A DNA stretch of 27,327 bases, from contig JAEOSP010000352.1 of assembly GCA_016840305.1 (NCBI GenBank), positions 1 to 27,327 of the forward strand. Reading direction: 5' to 3'. Source of the DNA: Candidatus Hodarchaeota archaeon. Its GTDB lineage: Archaea > Asgardarchaeota > Heimdallarchaeia > Hodarchaeales > Hodarchaeaceae. Under the pieces are notes generated by a model that saw only the letters and a program-made list of their open reading frames with translations, was not told the DNA's origin and made no database searches. This document shows, in pieces, positions 1-8,351 of the stretch (position 1 is the stretch's first letter; each line of letters opens with the position of its first letter). Both the position numbers and the translations under genes were made by a program.

Positions 1-1192
1 CTAGTCTCCATCGTGTCGGATGTAACCCTACATCCTCTATCCTGTCAGCGGTAAAAGCGTTCAGGAATGCTTTTTTAAGGATATTGTAACCACCATTAAC
101 ACCAGCATTAATAATAATGCCTTTTTTAGATCTAAATAGTCCTCTACTTATTCTTTTTCCTTGGTACTTATCATGGTGTCTTACAGGTTCATTATCCAAG
201 AAAGAGCACTTACTAGAATGGCTTTCTTCTTGTTTAAGGAATAATATTCCCTTTTCTTCAGCTTTGTATTCCAATTGTTTTATCAGTTTATGGAAGGGAA
301 TGGTGACAAAATTCTGGTTATTTCTTTTGCTAAGGTGACAGCTTTGCTTCCAGTTAGGATTGTACCCGATTATAATCGTACTAATGTCATTAAAGACACA
401 GTAGTCAATAATATTTCGACTAGTCTTATGGAAATAATCCTTGATTTTTTGATTGCGCTTATGGATCAATTGCTGCATTTTTTTACCTGTTTTTATTCCC
501 TGACGGTCATAAACAGATTGAACTCTGGCTTTTTCTTTGTTATAATACTGATTAATGGATTTAACAACCCCACCTTTAATAACAAACGGTTTTAAACCAT
601 TATTATTAACAGTAGTTATGAGATTGCGTACCCCTAAATCAATAGCAATGATTTTATCTTTGTTCAAAAGTTTAGGACTAATAGTTTTCTGGTAGACGAT
701 TTCTACCATATAACCTACCCCTTTCGGGATAATTCGCGCTTCTCTGATGTCTGTTATGTCAGGTAGTCTTGTTTTTAGTTTCAAACCTACTTTCTTGGGA
801 AAGGACAAGAAACCATCTTTTATTTTCACCTGCTGGTTGGTAAAAACCAGTAAAAACTCTCCATTCTTTGGTTTGTATTTAAGTATTCCTGGTTCAGCCT
901 TAAATTTTGATTTATCCTTTTCCCACTCTTTGATAGCATTAAAATAACTTTTCCAATTTCTATCAAGGATTTTCAATACTTGTTGGGCAGTCTTGGCGGG
1001 AAGTTGTTGATAATTGTTGGAGGTTTTCATTTCGTGGTACAGGGAATTATATCGAATCCATTTATTGGTGCTAAAGAACTCCTGACGAATTTGATAATTG
1101 CTTTCATTGTAAAGGTTTTTTGATAGATGACATAACCGTGAAAGGATTCTATTTGGTTTAATCCAGATTTGTTCAGTACGAGTAATTATCAT
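1..1192 (-). CDS. tnpB: TnpB-family protein (IS200/IS605/IS1341 type), copy 1, RuvC-III Asp lost; runs off left edge
   Basis: I translated this frame by eye: it is open from ATG at 1192 to the window edge, 397 codons with no stop. TnpB proteins are RNA-guided DNA nucleases carried by IS200/IS605-type elements. The RuvC-I motif IAIDLG has its aspartate at residue 185. The central GYNPNWKQ region and the EESHSSKCSFLDNEP block (about 322-335) are characteristic of a TnpB branch without a CxxC zinc finger. RuvC-III should read NADVN but reads NAGVN: the codon at 101-103 encodes Gly364 instead of the catalytic Asp, and the next Ser is also Gly. The protein is therefore probably nuclease-dead although the frame is intact. 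Copy 2 at 24296-25495 is a diverged paralogue that keeps the Asp. No Y1 transposase gene (tnpA) lies beside it. The C-terminus and the right end of the element are outside the window. Confidence 0.9.
   Translation of the reverse strand, partial: MIITRTEQIWIKPNRILSRLCHLSKNLYNESNYQIRQEFFSTNKWIRYNSLYHEMKTSNNYQQLPAKTAQQVLKILDRNWKSYFNAIKEWEKDKSKFKAEPGILKYKPKNGEFLLVFTNQQVKIKDGFLSFPKKVGLKLKTRLPDITDIREARIIPKGVGYMVEIVYQKTISPKLLNKDKIIAIDLGVRNLITTVNNNGLKPFVIKGGVVKSINQYYNKEKARVQSVYDRQGIKTGKKMQQLIHKRNQKIKDYFHKTSRNIIDYCVFNDISTIIIGYNPNWKQSCHLSKRNNQNFVTIPFHKLIKQLEYKAEEKGILFLKQEESHSSKCSFLDNEPVRHHDKYQGKRISRGLFRSKKGIIINAGVNGGYNILKKAFLNAFTADRIEDVGLHPTRWRL
18..35 (-). ncRNA. Hairpin in TnpB 3' end, candidate omegaRNA segment (copy 1)
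   Basis: On the minus strand GGATGTA and TACATCC pair perfectly (7 bp) around a four-base GGGT loop. The hairpin lies inside the last codons of tnpB, where IS605-type elements encode the guide scaffold (omegaRNA). Bases 1-52 are identical to 24313-24364 in copy 2, more conserved than the rest of the gene. The RNA role is inference; the hairpin and the identity are seen directly. Confidence 0.5.
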
Positions 1193-1237
1193 AAGTTAAA
1201 CTTCATCTCGGACAAGCTTTATTGGAGGATCTTGGTT

Positions 1238-1846
1238 TTAAGGTCCTAAAAATCTCATGTTGTTCTTGATGGGAGTAAACTTTTTTCCGATTTGTATAGT
1301 AAAGGTTCTATCATGGATGGTTTGAGCTAAAACCCTAGGCGATTCTCTTAGTATCTCTGGTGGGAAAAATACGCGGGTTCTATGAAGCATTAGATAAGTA
1401 AACCATTCCTCAGCAGGTAGAAATAGTCGTTCATTTGTTGAAACTAAAATGTCAATGTATTGAGCGGTACACAGTTCAATTATTTCATAATGTAGTAAAT
1501 CAGCTACATAGTCCCATAATCTTACTACTTCTAATCCTAAGTGTTCTAAGTGCTTAATAAGAGAAAGAGAATCACAACCAATGTCGAGTAAAACTCTTCG
1601 AGGCCTTGGAGAAGCTTTCTTACCTTTATATGAAGAAGAATCTGAAGGACTGTTCTTAACTGTTGAGACAGGAATTCCCCCACGAATATTCTTAATAGCT
1701 AGAATCGAATCAACGATAGATTTGTCAACCCAAAATACAAAGGTATGACGTAAACTACGGGGGGGTTTAGGAAAAAGAAGCCCCTGATTTTTCCAAGAAT
1801 CTAATTGCTTTAGAATATCCATATTTTGAGTAACAATTGGGATCAT
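1238..1846 (-). CDS. PIN-like (DUF5615/Mut7-C-like) domain protein
   Basis: A 202-residue protein beginning at ATG 1846. Residues 1-80 have no recognisable domain and include a basic Ser/Lys/Pro linker. From about residue 84 the pattern VLLDIG, then LGLEVVRLWDY, then LLHYEIIELC, then DILVSTNERLF matches the layout of small PIN-like nuclease domains of the DUF5615/Mut7-C type: an N-terminal Asp after a hydrophobic strand, a mid Asp/Glu region, and a 'vlvTrD'-like strand. The last acidic position is Glu (NER) rather than the usual Asp. Such domains are usually RNases, often toxins, but no antitoxin-like gene is adjacent. It lies 45 bp upstream of tnpB copy 1 on the same strand, between that gene and a repeat shared with the second TnpB locus, so it may be a passenger of the element. 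Family assignment is by eye and tentative. Confidence 0.5.
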   Translation of the reverse strand: MIPIVTQNMDILKQLDSWKNQGLLFPKPPRSLRHTFVFWVDKSIVDSILAIKNIRGGIPVSTVKNSPSDSSSYKGKKASPRPRRVLLDIGCDSLSLIKHLEHLGLEVVRLWDYVADLLHYEIIELCTAQYIDILVSTNERLFLPAEEWFTYLMLHRTRVFFPPEILRESPRVLAQTIHDRTFTIQIGKKFTPIKNNMRFLGP

Positions 1847-2242
1847 TTCGTTTAAAGAATAATGGCCTAGAATCTAATCATTTAATTGAAATTGGCATTC
1901 GTAAAAATCGGAATTGTGAGAATTAAGCACACGACCATCTGAGAAAGTCAAAAAAATGCCTCCTCGGTTTTAGTGAAAGAGGAAAAACAATGTTGAAGAT
2001 GCTCACGAAGCACCTGCAGAGAAAAGAAGATATGATCAAGCATAATTACTACGAACTAAGCCTTAGATTATCTTTTATTCATGAGAGCTTAGAGGAGATA
2101 AGTTTAATATATTTCAGGAGTAATTGTGAAAAGAATCAAATTCTATCTTATAACCACCTAAAAATGAGATAACTCAGTTTGATTACTCCAAGCCTTATAA
2201 CGAAAGTCACCTTCTATCATAACGGATGAGCACTAATTGACA
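1847..2242. other. Intergenic region without a convincing gene
   Basis: This region separates the PIN-like gene (minus) from the CPBP protease gene (plus), so the promoters of both must lie here. A 60-codon plus frame at 1990-2172 exists but overlaps the degenerate repeat at 2073-2161, has no recognisable motif and is probably chance. I see no tRNA, terminator hairpin or CRISPR repeat. Confidence 0.5.
2073..2161 (-). repeat. Degenerate repeat shared with second TnpB locus, candidate element left end
   Basis: About 88 bp align with 25543-25629. Both begin with ttttattc followed by a/g and tgag, share a central ttcagga and a tgaaaa-aatca block, and end in the identical 15-mer cttataaccacctaa (2147-2161). 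Similarity stops right after this 15-mer. In copy 2 the repeat sits about 50 bp upstream of tnpB. Here it is about 880 bp upstream of tnpB, with the PIN-like gene in between. This is the position expected for the left end of an IS605-type element read on the minus strand. The left-end role is inference. Confidence 0.5.
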
Positions 2243-3475
2243 ATGGTAATCTGTCCTAATTGTGGTCATAGTTTTCCTATAAGTAATTATTGTATTCTAT
2301 GTGGGGAGAAGATGGAGGATGTTAGGACTTGTAATACGTGTAATAATTTGTACTTACGCCAATCACAAAGCTGTCCACATTGTTCCACTCCAATAACTCA
2401 TTATCCATCATCCAAGTATGTCTCATATTTAATGTATTTCCAACCGACTCTTTCTATAGTTTTCATTCTTTCCTCTTACTTCATTGTTCAGATGGTCTTG
2501 GGATTCTTTTTTTATTCATTTTTTCCAGAATCAAGGCAAGAGAGATCAGTAATTTCCAATACAATCAGTTTAATGATTATAATTATTAGTAATCTGTTTT
2601 ATATTGTTATACTAACCAAATATTCTCCTTATAAATCAAATAATAGTAAGATAGGTAGTAATCATCTACCTAATATTTTTACGATTCTTGGTCTTTTTAT
2701 CTTATGTATATCATTTCTAGAATTAACTTTGACCTTCATTGACTTTTTCTTTGACCAATTATCCTTCCCACCTTCTTTTTCTTCTCCTTACGATGACTAC
2801 CTAGGAAACCCTAGTAATGCAATAATCTTTAGCTTCTTAGTTATTATCATTGGTCCCATATTTGAGGAAATAGTTTTTCGAAAACATATATGTTGCTTCT
2901 TGGAATCTAACATTAGTTCCAAGCTTTTCATTATCATTCTGAGTGGGATTATATTCAGCTTAAATCATCTCCCGGCTGATTTACTTAATGGCTCTTTTCG
3001 TTTTACCCTTGAACATCTTTACGTTGTTTTCATTCTTGGATTAGTTTTAGGAGTTATATATTACAATTATGGATTATTTTATTCAATACTGTTCCATTCT
3101 CTCTGGAATTCCTTTACATTTCTTATCCAAATAGAAAATTTGATACCAGATCCAGTTTTGCTAAGTAACTCACTGATATTATTGGGTTTAATTTCTATCA
3201 CTATCCTCCCTAGTATTATAGTATACAGGAAAAAAGATATGATAACAAATTTGAAGAGTTTCCTTGGAAAACAGTTATCTTCAAGAAAAGTATCTTTTCC
3301 TGTTTTCACAAATACACTAACAATTATCATTTACCAATTATTGGTTGCAATTTTGCTTGTTACATATCAAAGCGTGACAAGTACTCTTTTACTTTTTGGA
3401 ATACATACTTTGGGAATAATTATGGGATTCATTGTTCTAGATTCTGATATAAGAGTACAAAACGATTTTCAGTAA
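2243..3475 (+). CDS. Zinc-ribbon / CPBP (Rce1-like) intramembrane protease family protein
   Basis: I prefer ATG 2243; an in-frame TTG lies two codons upstream at 2237. The first 50 residues carry three Cys pairs (CPNCG, CILCG, CNTC...CPHC), consistent with zinc ribbons facing the cytosol. The rest is strongly hydrophobic, about 8 or more membrane helices. Residues about 205-290 hold the CPBP signature: FEEIVFRK with the Glu pair at 208-209 and Arg four residues on, SLNHLP with His242, and FHSLWN with His285. CPBP proteins are intramembrane glutamic endopeptidases. Eukaryotic Rce1 removes the last residues of prenylated CAAX proteins, while prokaryotic members have varied or unknown substrates. 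All catalytic-type residues are present, so it is likely active. It converges with TFB, with about 63 bp between them. The substrate cannot be inferred. Confidence 0.87.
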   Translation: MVICPNCGHSFPISNYCILCGEKMEDVRTCNTCNNLYLRQSQSCPHCSTPITHYPSSKYVSYLMYFQPTLSIVFILSSYFIVQMVLGFFFYSFFPESRQERSVISNTISLMIIIISNLFYIVILTKYSPYKSNNSKIGSNHLPNIFTILGLFILCISFLELTLTFIDFFFDQLSFPPSFSSPYDDYLGNPSNAIIFSFLVIIIGPIFEEIVFRKHICCFLESNISSKLFIIILSGIIFSLNHLPADLLNGSFRFTLEHLYVVFILGLVLGVIYYNYGLFYSILFHSLWNSFTFLIQIENLIPDPVLLSNSLILLGLISITILPSIIVYRKKDMITNLKSFLGKQLSSRKVSFPVFTNTLTIIIYQLLVAILLVTYQSVTSTLLLFGIHTLGIIMGFIVLDSDIRVQNDFQ

Positions 3476-3538
3476 TAGTAAACGCAAGTGGAGGGTTAAA
3501 TTCATAACAATCGATAAAAAAAGAAGAGAGGGATATTT

Positions 3539-4540
3539 TTAGGGCATATTTTGGACAGAACTTATTAAAGTTCTTGGATCTTCTATGAAAACGGGAACAG
3601 CTGCGGCTCCTCTTTTAACCTCAATATCGTCCATTCCTAGAATACGTACTATTTCTTTAAAACGATTTCTAATTGTAACGGGTGTAGTTTTTGCTGCACG
3701 AGCTATTTGCTGTTGAGTACGCCTTTCACCTGTTTTAACTCCTGCGATATATAGACAAGCGGCTGCAATTGACATCGGATTTTTACCCACTGTGATTCCA
3801 AATTCACGTGTTTTAATTGCAATTTTGACCGCGATCATCCTTGTGGGCATTGAGAGTGAAAGTTCCTCACCTAATCTGTGAATTAATGCTTCATGCCTAC
3901 CAGAATCAGGTTTAGTTTGTAGATGTTGAATTATTGTTCTTACACAACGGCCGAGTTCTTTTGCAGAAACATTTGCGTTAACAGAGACATCTTTCAATGT
4001 TAAAGGTATCTTAGTCTTTCTACAGGCAAGATAAAGACTTGCTGCAATCATTCCATCAATTGAACGACCTCGAATTAGCTTTTTCTTTAAACACTGACGA
4101 TAATAAGAGCTTGCCATTTGAGCCGTTCTCTCTGGAAGCTCCATTTGGCTTCTTAGACGTTTTAATTCCCGTAAAGCAATTCTAAGATTTCGAATTTCGC
4201 TTTCATGCGCGTGATTATCGATATTAGATAAACGATTATATGCTAAACGTTTAGAAGACGATAATTTCCTTCCCTTGCCATCTTTCCTAGATTTGCTTAT
4301 TTGTGTCTTTATTCCAAAGTCAGGTTGTAGTAAAGATAATGGTGCTCCACTCCTTGAGCGATTTTGTTCTTCTTGATAATCGTACGCTCTCCATTCTGGC
4401 CCCTGATCAAACATTAGTGAATCAACCACAACCCCACAACAAGCGCAAATCCATTGTCCTGATCTTGGATCAGAAACTATGTTATCTACCGCCCCGCATT
4501 CTGGACACTTTCGATGCATAACATTGTCTTCTCGTACCAT
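3539..4540 (-). CDS. tfb: Transcription initiation factor B (TFB/TFIIB family)
   Basis: TFB bridges the TBP-promoter complex and archaeal RNA polymerase. The 333-residue protein has the standard plan. An N-terminal zinc ribbon (Cys12, Cys15, Cys32, Cys35) is followed by a B-finger/linker with the recognisable GPEWRAYD and RSRSGAPLS stretches, then two cyclin-like repeats: about 105-195 with GRSIDGMIAASLYLACR, and 200-295 with NPMSIAAACLYIAG. The length is close to the usual 300-335. Translation starts at ATG 4540; a second in-frame ATG seven codons later also precedes the zinc ribbon. Neighbours are convergent (CPBP protease) or separated by a 338-bp gap, so it is probably transcribed alone. 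Many archaea have several TFBs, and whether this is the main one cannot be judged here. Confidence 0.97.
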   Translation of the reverse strand: MVREDNVMHRKCPECGAVDNIVSDPRSGQWICACCGVVVDSLMFDQGPEWRAYDYQEEQNRSRSGAPLSLLQPDFGIKTQISKSRKDGKGRKLSSSKRLAYNRLSNIDNHAHESEIRNLRIALRELKRLRSQMELPERTAQMASSYYRQCLKKKLIRGRSIDGMIAASLYLACRKTKIPLTLKDVSVNANVSAKELGRCVRTIIQHLQTKPDSGRHEALIHRLGEELSLSMPTRMIAVKIAIKTREFGITVGKNPMSIAAACLYIAGVKTGERRTQQQIARAAKTTPVTIRNRFKEIVRILGMDDIEVKRGAAAVPVFIEDPRTLISSVQNMP

Positions 4541-4878
4541 ATCTAATCAACCGAACACGCAATTACAGCTATTAATCATTATCTAGAGAAAGTTTCCGCT
4601 GTTTTTAAAACTTCTAAATGAGGAGGAGTGTGGATGTTTACTATTGACACGTTACTTATGTTCTTATTTTTCAGATTTCCTTCTCACCTCCCTTTTAAAC
4701 AACTAAGAAGTTAGTTAGGAAGGATTTAGAGGTACTAGTGAGAATATCCGTATAACGGAAAAACTCACTAGGTTTAGAAAATCAATGTCATCTAGGATGA
4801 ATTCAGGGAATAATCGCTTTAATTTCTTAACAATATTGAATTCTTAGTCCTTTTCTCCTCTATAAAAATAAATTAGTA
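4541..4878. other. Intergenic region between TFB and lipA
   Basis: This 338-bp stretch has no supportable coding frame. Both flanking genes are on the minus strand: the left part should hold the TFB promoter and leader, the right part the 3' end of lipA. The only structure I can defend is the nested inverted repeat at 4735-4771. Confidence 0.5.
4735..4771. repeat. Nested inverted repeat
   Basis: An outer perfect 8-bp arm, CTAGTGAG (4735-4742) with CTCACTAG (4764-4771), encloses an inner perfect 5-bp hairpin, TCCGT-ATA-ACGGA (4747-4759). There is no strong T-run on either side, so it does not look like a simple intrinsic terminator. It could be a structured leader or small RNA, or a protein-binding site between lipA and tfb. 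Confidence 0.45.
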
Positions 4879-5775
4879 TTAATAGTTTTTGTGAATTTGA
4901 GAATAAATTAATCCAGCTTTATATGAACTGCGAACAAGAGGCCCAGAGACTACTGCTAAGAATCCTATTTCGCGTGCTTTTTCGCTCCAAAATTCAAACT
5001 TTTCTGGTGTGATATACTCATGAACGGGAATATTTTTTCTTGAGGGTTGGAGATACTGTCCTAGGGTAACAATATCGACATTAGCTTCCTTTAAATCACT
5101 AAGGGCTTTCAAAATTCCTTCATCACTTTCACCAAAACCTAGAATTAGTGAAGATTTAGTATAAATTCTGGGATTTAATTTTTTGATCGATTTAAGAACC
5201 TGTAAGGATTGATTGTAGCTCGCTCTTGAATCCCTTAGACTAGAAGTCAGTTTTTGTGTTGTTTCAATGTTATGGCCGATTACTTGCGGTTTTGAATCAG
5301 CTATTGTCTTTAGAGCTTTGTGATTACCTCTAAAGTCAGGAATAAGTATTTCAATAAGGGTTTTAGGGGTTTTTGATTTAATCTCCTTGATACAAGCTGA
5401 CAAATGACTTGCTCCACCATCAGCTAAATCATCTCTAGTCACTGAAGTTAATACAACATATTTCAAGCCTAATTTCTCAACAGTGATTGCGATCTTTGTA
5501 GGTTCTTCGAGATCAAGGGCTTTGTGGGGATTCCTAGTTTTGACGTCGCAAAAAGCACATTTTCGTGTACAGTATTCCCCCATCAACAAGAATGTAGCTG
5601 TTCCAGACTCCCAACACTCTGTTCTATTGGGGCAAAATGCCTCTTCACATACTGTATGAAGCCCTTCCCTTCGAAGTAAATTTCTTACTTCTTTAAATTT
5701 CTTTTCTGTTGGTAATTTCGATCTAATCCAGGCAGGTTTTTGTTTTCCTTTCACGTTTACTTCAAACCTTTTCAC
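4879..5775 (-). CDS. lipA: Lipoyl synthase (radical SAM)
   Basis: LipA inserts two sulfur atoms into protein-bound octanoyl groups to make the lipoyl cofactor of 2-oxoacid dehydrogenases and the glycine cleavage H protein. The 298-residue protein has the auxiliary cluster motif Cys43-x4-Cys48-x5-Cys54, the radical SAM motif CTRKCAFC (Cys69, Cys73, Cys76), and the C-terminal RSSY (about 282-285), whose serine ligates the auxiliary iron-sulfur cluster. All cluster ligands are present, so it should be functional. It is transcribed divergently from the M48 protease, with 166 bp between the starts. No lipoate ligase, octanoyltransferase or lipoylated subunit gene is in the window, so the supply of octanoyl substrate must come from elsewhere. 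Confidence 0.96.
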   Translation of the reverse strand: MKRFEVNVKGKQKPAWIRSKLPTEKKFKEVRNLLRREGLHTVCEEAFCPNRTECWESGTATFLLMGEYCTRKCAFCDVKTRNPHKALDLEEPTKIAITVEKLGLKYVVLTSVTRDDLADGGASHLSACIKEIKSKTPKTLIEILIPDFRGNHKALKTIADSKPQVIGHNIETTQKLTSSLRDSRASYNQSLQVLKSIKKLNPRIYTKSSLILGFGESDEGILKALSDLKEANVDIVTLGQYLQPSRKNIPVHEYITPEKFEFWSEKAREIGFLAVVSGPLVRSSYKAGLIYSQIHKNY

Positions 5776-5941
5776 ATTTTTCTAGTCACTTAAACTAGTT
5801 GTTCTATTATGTTATTATTACGTTATTCAACTGAGAAATAAATATTTTGATACAGATTCAATAGGCCATTTAAATCGCAAAATTCTTGGCGTAATTACCT
5901 CCTTCTCCTGATGAAATCGTCTTAATTTGGTGAATTTTTGA

Positions 5942-8332
5942 ATGTTGGCACAGAATGATATTCTTACGTTAATCTTTTCATTATCTACAGAGCGAATAAT
6001 TGCAGGCATCATCTCAATCATCTTAAGTGTGGTTTTTCTGCTTGAATTACGTAAATATTTGAAATATAGGGCTTACCCTGACTTGTTAGAGCTTTCTGGT
6101 ATAGGTGTCATGGCAACCGCTCTCTTCACATTGACAAATGATGTATTACTATCGGGGTTGGCAGGAATACTTGGAATTATGATTATTGGGACTTTTGAAG
6201 TGCGAGAGAATCCTATCTGGGTTCGAATGATGGGTACTTTTACAATAAGCTATGGCTTTTTCTTTCTAATGGTTGTAACTGGATTCATCACATCTACCGC
6301 AATACCATCATTAGGGGATAGTATCCTTAATTTTCTAGTTAACACTGGTTTTAGCAGCAATATTGACATTCAACAAGTCTTTGTTGGTATCGGGTACAAT
6401 TTAATAATATATGTAATGGTTTTCACAGCGCTCCTTGTATTCGGAAGGAAATTCATTGTTGTAACACGATTTATTAGCCCCCAGATGACGTATTTAGTTC
6501 TTTATATGGTAGCAATTTTTCTTCTATCCCAACTTCAGCTCCCTCAGATTATCAAATATCCAGCAATATTTGGTGTAAATATTCTTATATACTTATTTTC
6601 AGGTCCTTTACTTACATTTCTTTATGCAATAAAACCACTTGATGATCCAAGAGTTGGGACAATAATTAAGGAGGTTCAAGAAAAAATCCCAACACCAATA
6701 AGAAGAATTGGTATAGTAAAGGCTCCCATCCTGAATGCTTTTGCATTTGGTCCTTGGTTCGATCAACGAATTGCATACATTGCTTCTGATTTAGATCAAT
6801 TTACTGATGAGGAAATTAGAGGCATAACAGCTCATGAGCTAGCTCATGTTCAAAAAAAGCATACGTTAATTCTTCTGGGTGTAACTGCCTTAGAACTTAT
6901 TATTAAGTTATTCATTGAAGCTCCTCCAAGCTATTGGGATTATGTGTTTTTTGGAAAGCAAGATTGGGATTTTGTATCTCTTTGGCTTCTTAATATCATC
7001 CTTTTCCCCATCTTATTAACTTTTGTTAAAATACTGGAAGGTCAGGCTGATAAAATTACTCGAGAAAAAGGTTATGGTCTTGAGTTAGCGGAATCCCTAT
7101 TTAGACTTGAAGGTTTTTACTATGGCATTGCTGGAGAGATTGGTTTTAACACCCAATTAATGACTGGGAAAACCAGATCAAAAGATGAAGAAATTCGCTT
7201 TATGGGAGACCAAGCTTATTATCTCTACCATAACCTTGCTCCTACCAGGATGACATGTGTGATGAACCTAATCGCTTCGCACCCTTTAACTTCAATCAGA
7301 ATTGCTATGCAAATAGATAAATCAATAGGTGCCATAAAAGCAGGTTTAATGATTTGGACTTTGTTAATTCCAGGATTACGTAAACGTACAATTAAGAATC
7401 TTCAAAAAAATCACATAGAATTGGCTAAATTGCTTTCATCGAAATATAATCGCGATTTTGGTACGATTGAGGATTATATCGAGATTACTTATGAAAATGA
7501 GGGGGCCAAACAACTAGTTGGACAACATGTGCTTGCAAAACCAAAATTACTAGCTGATACTGCTCAATGGGGAAAGATAGTCAATTTTTCTATCACTTCG
7601 AACATTGTCTCACCGATTGAATTTGAGTTCGAAGACGCGGAGGGTGCCATTAAAAAGCTTAATAAGGGTGATTATGATTTTATTCCTGCTGAACCAAAGC
7701 AAAAATACTTTACGAAAGCTGGAAAGATAGTTACCTTAGAAAATGTAGAGATTAAAGACGGTAAATTTAAGAAATTTATATTTACCTACAATAATGAAAA
7801 GATTTCTTCACGATCAATAGGAATAAGCCTATTAGAGTTTAAAAACTTAAATAACTGGCTTCTTTACAAAAATGGTGCTATACAATCATGGAAATTAAAA
7901 GATGTATCTGTTAAGGAGTCCTTCCAAACATCGATATTTATTTTGGAAGATTTGGACAACAATGAACATCAATTCAATGGAAAAGAGATTGTTATCGATA
8001 TACCACCGATTGTTCAAATGATTAAGCAGAGAAACTGGAAATCTGAAAAATCGTTCTTTTCACGATTAAGTGAATTAGGAGAGCCATTTATTCTCTATGA
8101 TAAAGAAGATTTTGATATCGGTGCCCCAACAAAAATCTTGTCTGTTTTAGATGATTCACTTGAAATTCTAGAAGGAAGAACTTCAAAGAACATAGCTCCA
8201 AGTAAATTAGATGCGTTAGTTTTAGGATATCCTTTCCACACCCTTAATTTAAAGAATGAGATGGGATTTGGAAGTTTGTTATCACTGAAGCTATTCAATC
8301 GGGGAATCCAATCGAAACATATTGGGTTATAA
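5942..8332 (+). CDS. Membrane-bound M48 family zinc metalloprotease with long C-terminal extension
   Basis: The 796-residue protein starts at ATG 5942. Roughly residues 1-230 are hydrophobic with about seven membrane segments. The zinc site is HELAH at 298-302, and the third ligand is in EGQAD (Glu366). The FAFGPWFDQ stretch before the HExxH and SHPLTSIR after it are also typical of M48 (HtpX/Ste24) peptidases. HtpX and Ste24 themselves are about 290 and 450 residues; here about 330 extra residues follow the protease core (from about 465), soluble, charged and with no domain I recognise. M48 enzymes cleave membrane or prenylated proteins; this substrate is unknown. The gene converges on the coiled-coil gene with 19 bp between the stops. 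Confidence 0.9.
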   Translation: MLAQNDILTLIFSLSTERIIAGIISIILSVVFLLELRKYLKYRAYPDLLELSGIGVMATALFTLTNDVLLSGLAGILGIMIIGTFEVRENPIWVRMMGTFTISYGFFFLMVVTGFITSTAIPSLGDSILNFLVNTGFSSNIDIQQVFVGIGYNLIIYVMVFTALLVFGRKFIVVTRFISPQMTYLVLYMVAIFLLSQLQLPQIIKYPAIFGVNILIYLFSGPLLTFLYAIKPLDDPRVGTIIKEVQEKIPTPIRRIGIVKAPILNAFAFGPWFDQRIAYIASDLDQFTDEEIRGITAHELAHVQKKHTLILLGVTALELIIKLFIEAPPSYWDYVFFGKQDWDFVSLWLLNIILFPILLTFVKILEGQADKITREKGYGLELAESLFRLEGFYYGIAGEIGFNTQLMTGKTRSKDEEIRFMGDQAYYLYHNLAPTRMTCVMNLIASHPLTSIRIAMQIDKSIGAIKAGLMIWTLLIPGLRKRTIKNLQKNHIELAKLLSSKYNRDFGTIEDYIEITYENEGAKQLVGQHVLAKPKLLADTAQWGKIVNFSITSNIVSPIEFEFEDAEGAIKKLNKGDYDFIPAEPKQKYFTKAGKIVTLENVEIKDGKFKKFIFTYNNEKISSRSIGISLLEFKNLNNWLLYKNGAIQSWKLKDVSVKESFQTSIFILEDLDNNEHQFNGKEIVIDIPPIVQMIKQRNWKSEKSFFSRLSELGEPFILYDKEDFDIGAPTKILSVLDDSLEILEGRTSKNIAPSKLDALVLGYPFHTLNLKNEMGFGSLLSLKLFNRGIQSKHIGL

Positions 8333-8341
8333 TTTTTTCTT
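8333..8341 (+). terminator. T-rich stretch after the M48 gene
   Basis: The stop codon at 8330-8332 is followed directly by aattttttc (six T) in the 19-bp gap before the convergent coiled-coil gene. Archaeal RNA polymerase often terminates at short T-runs without a hairpin. This is a plausible but unproven stop. Confidence 0.3.
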
Positions 8342-8351
8342 AATTTGGAAA

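Noticed and set aside
117..947. Plus-strand open frames of 66-106 codons
   Set aside because: They lie antisense to the continuous tnpB copy 1 frame and show no independent motif.
1990..2172. 60-codon plus frame
   Set aside because: It overlaps the repeat shared with the second TnpB locus, which is not kept in frame there, and has no motif.
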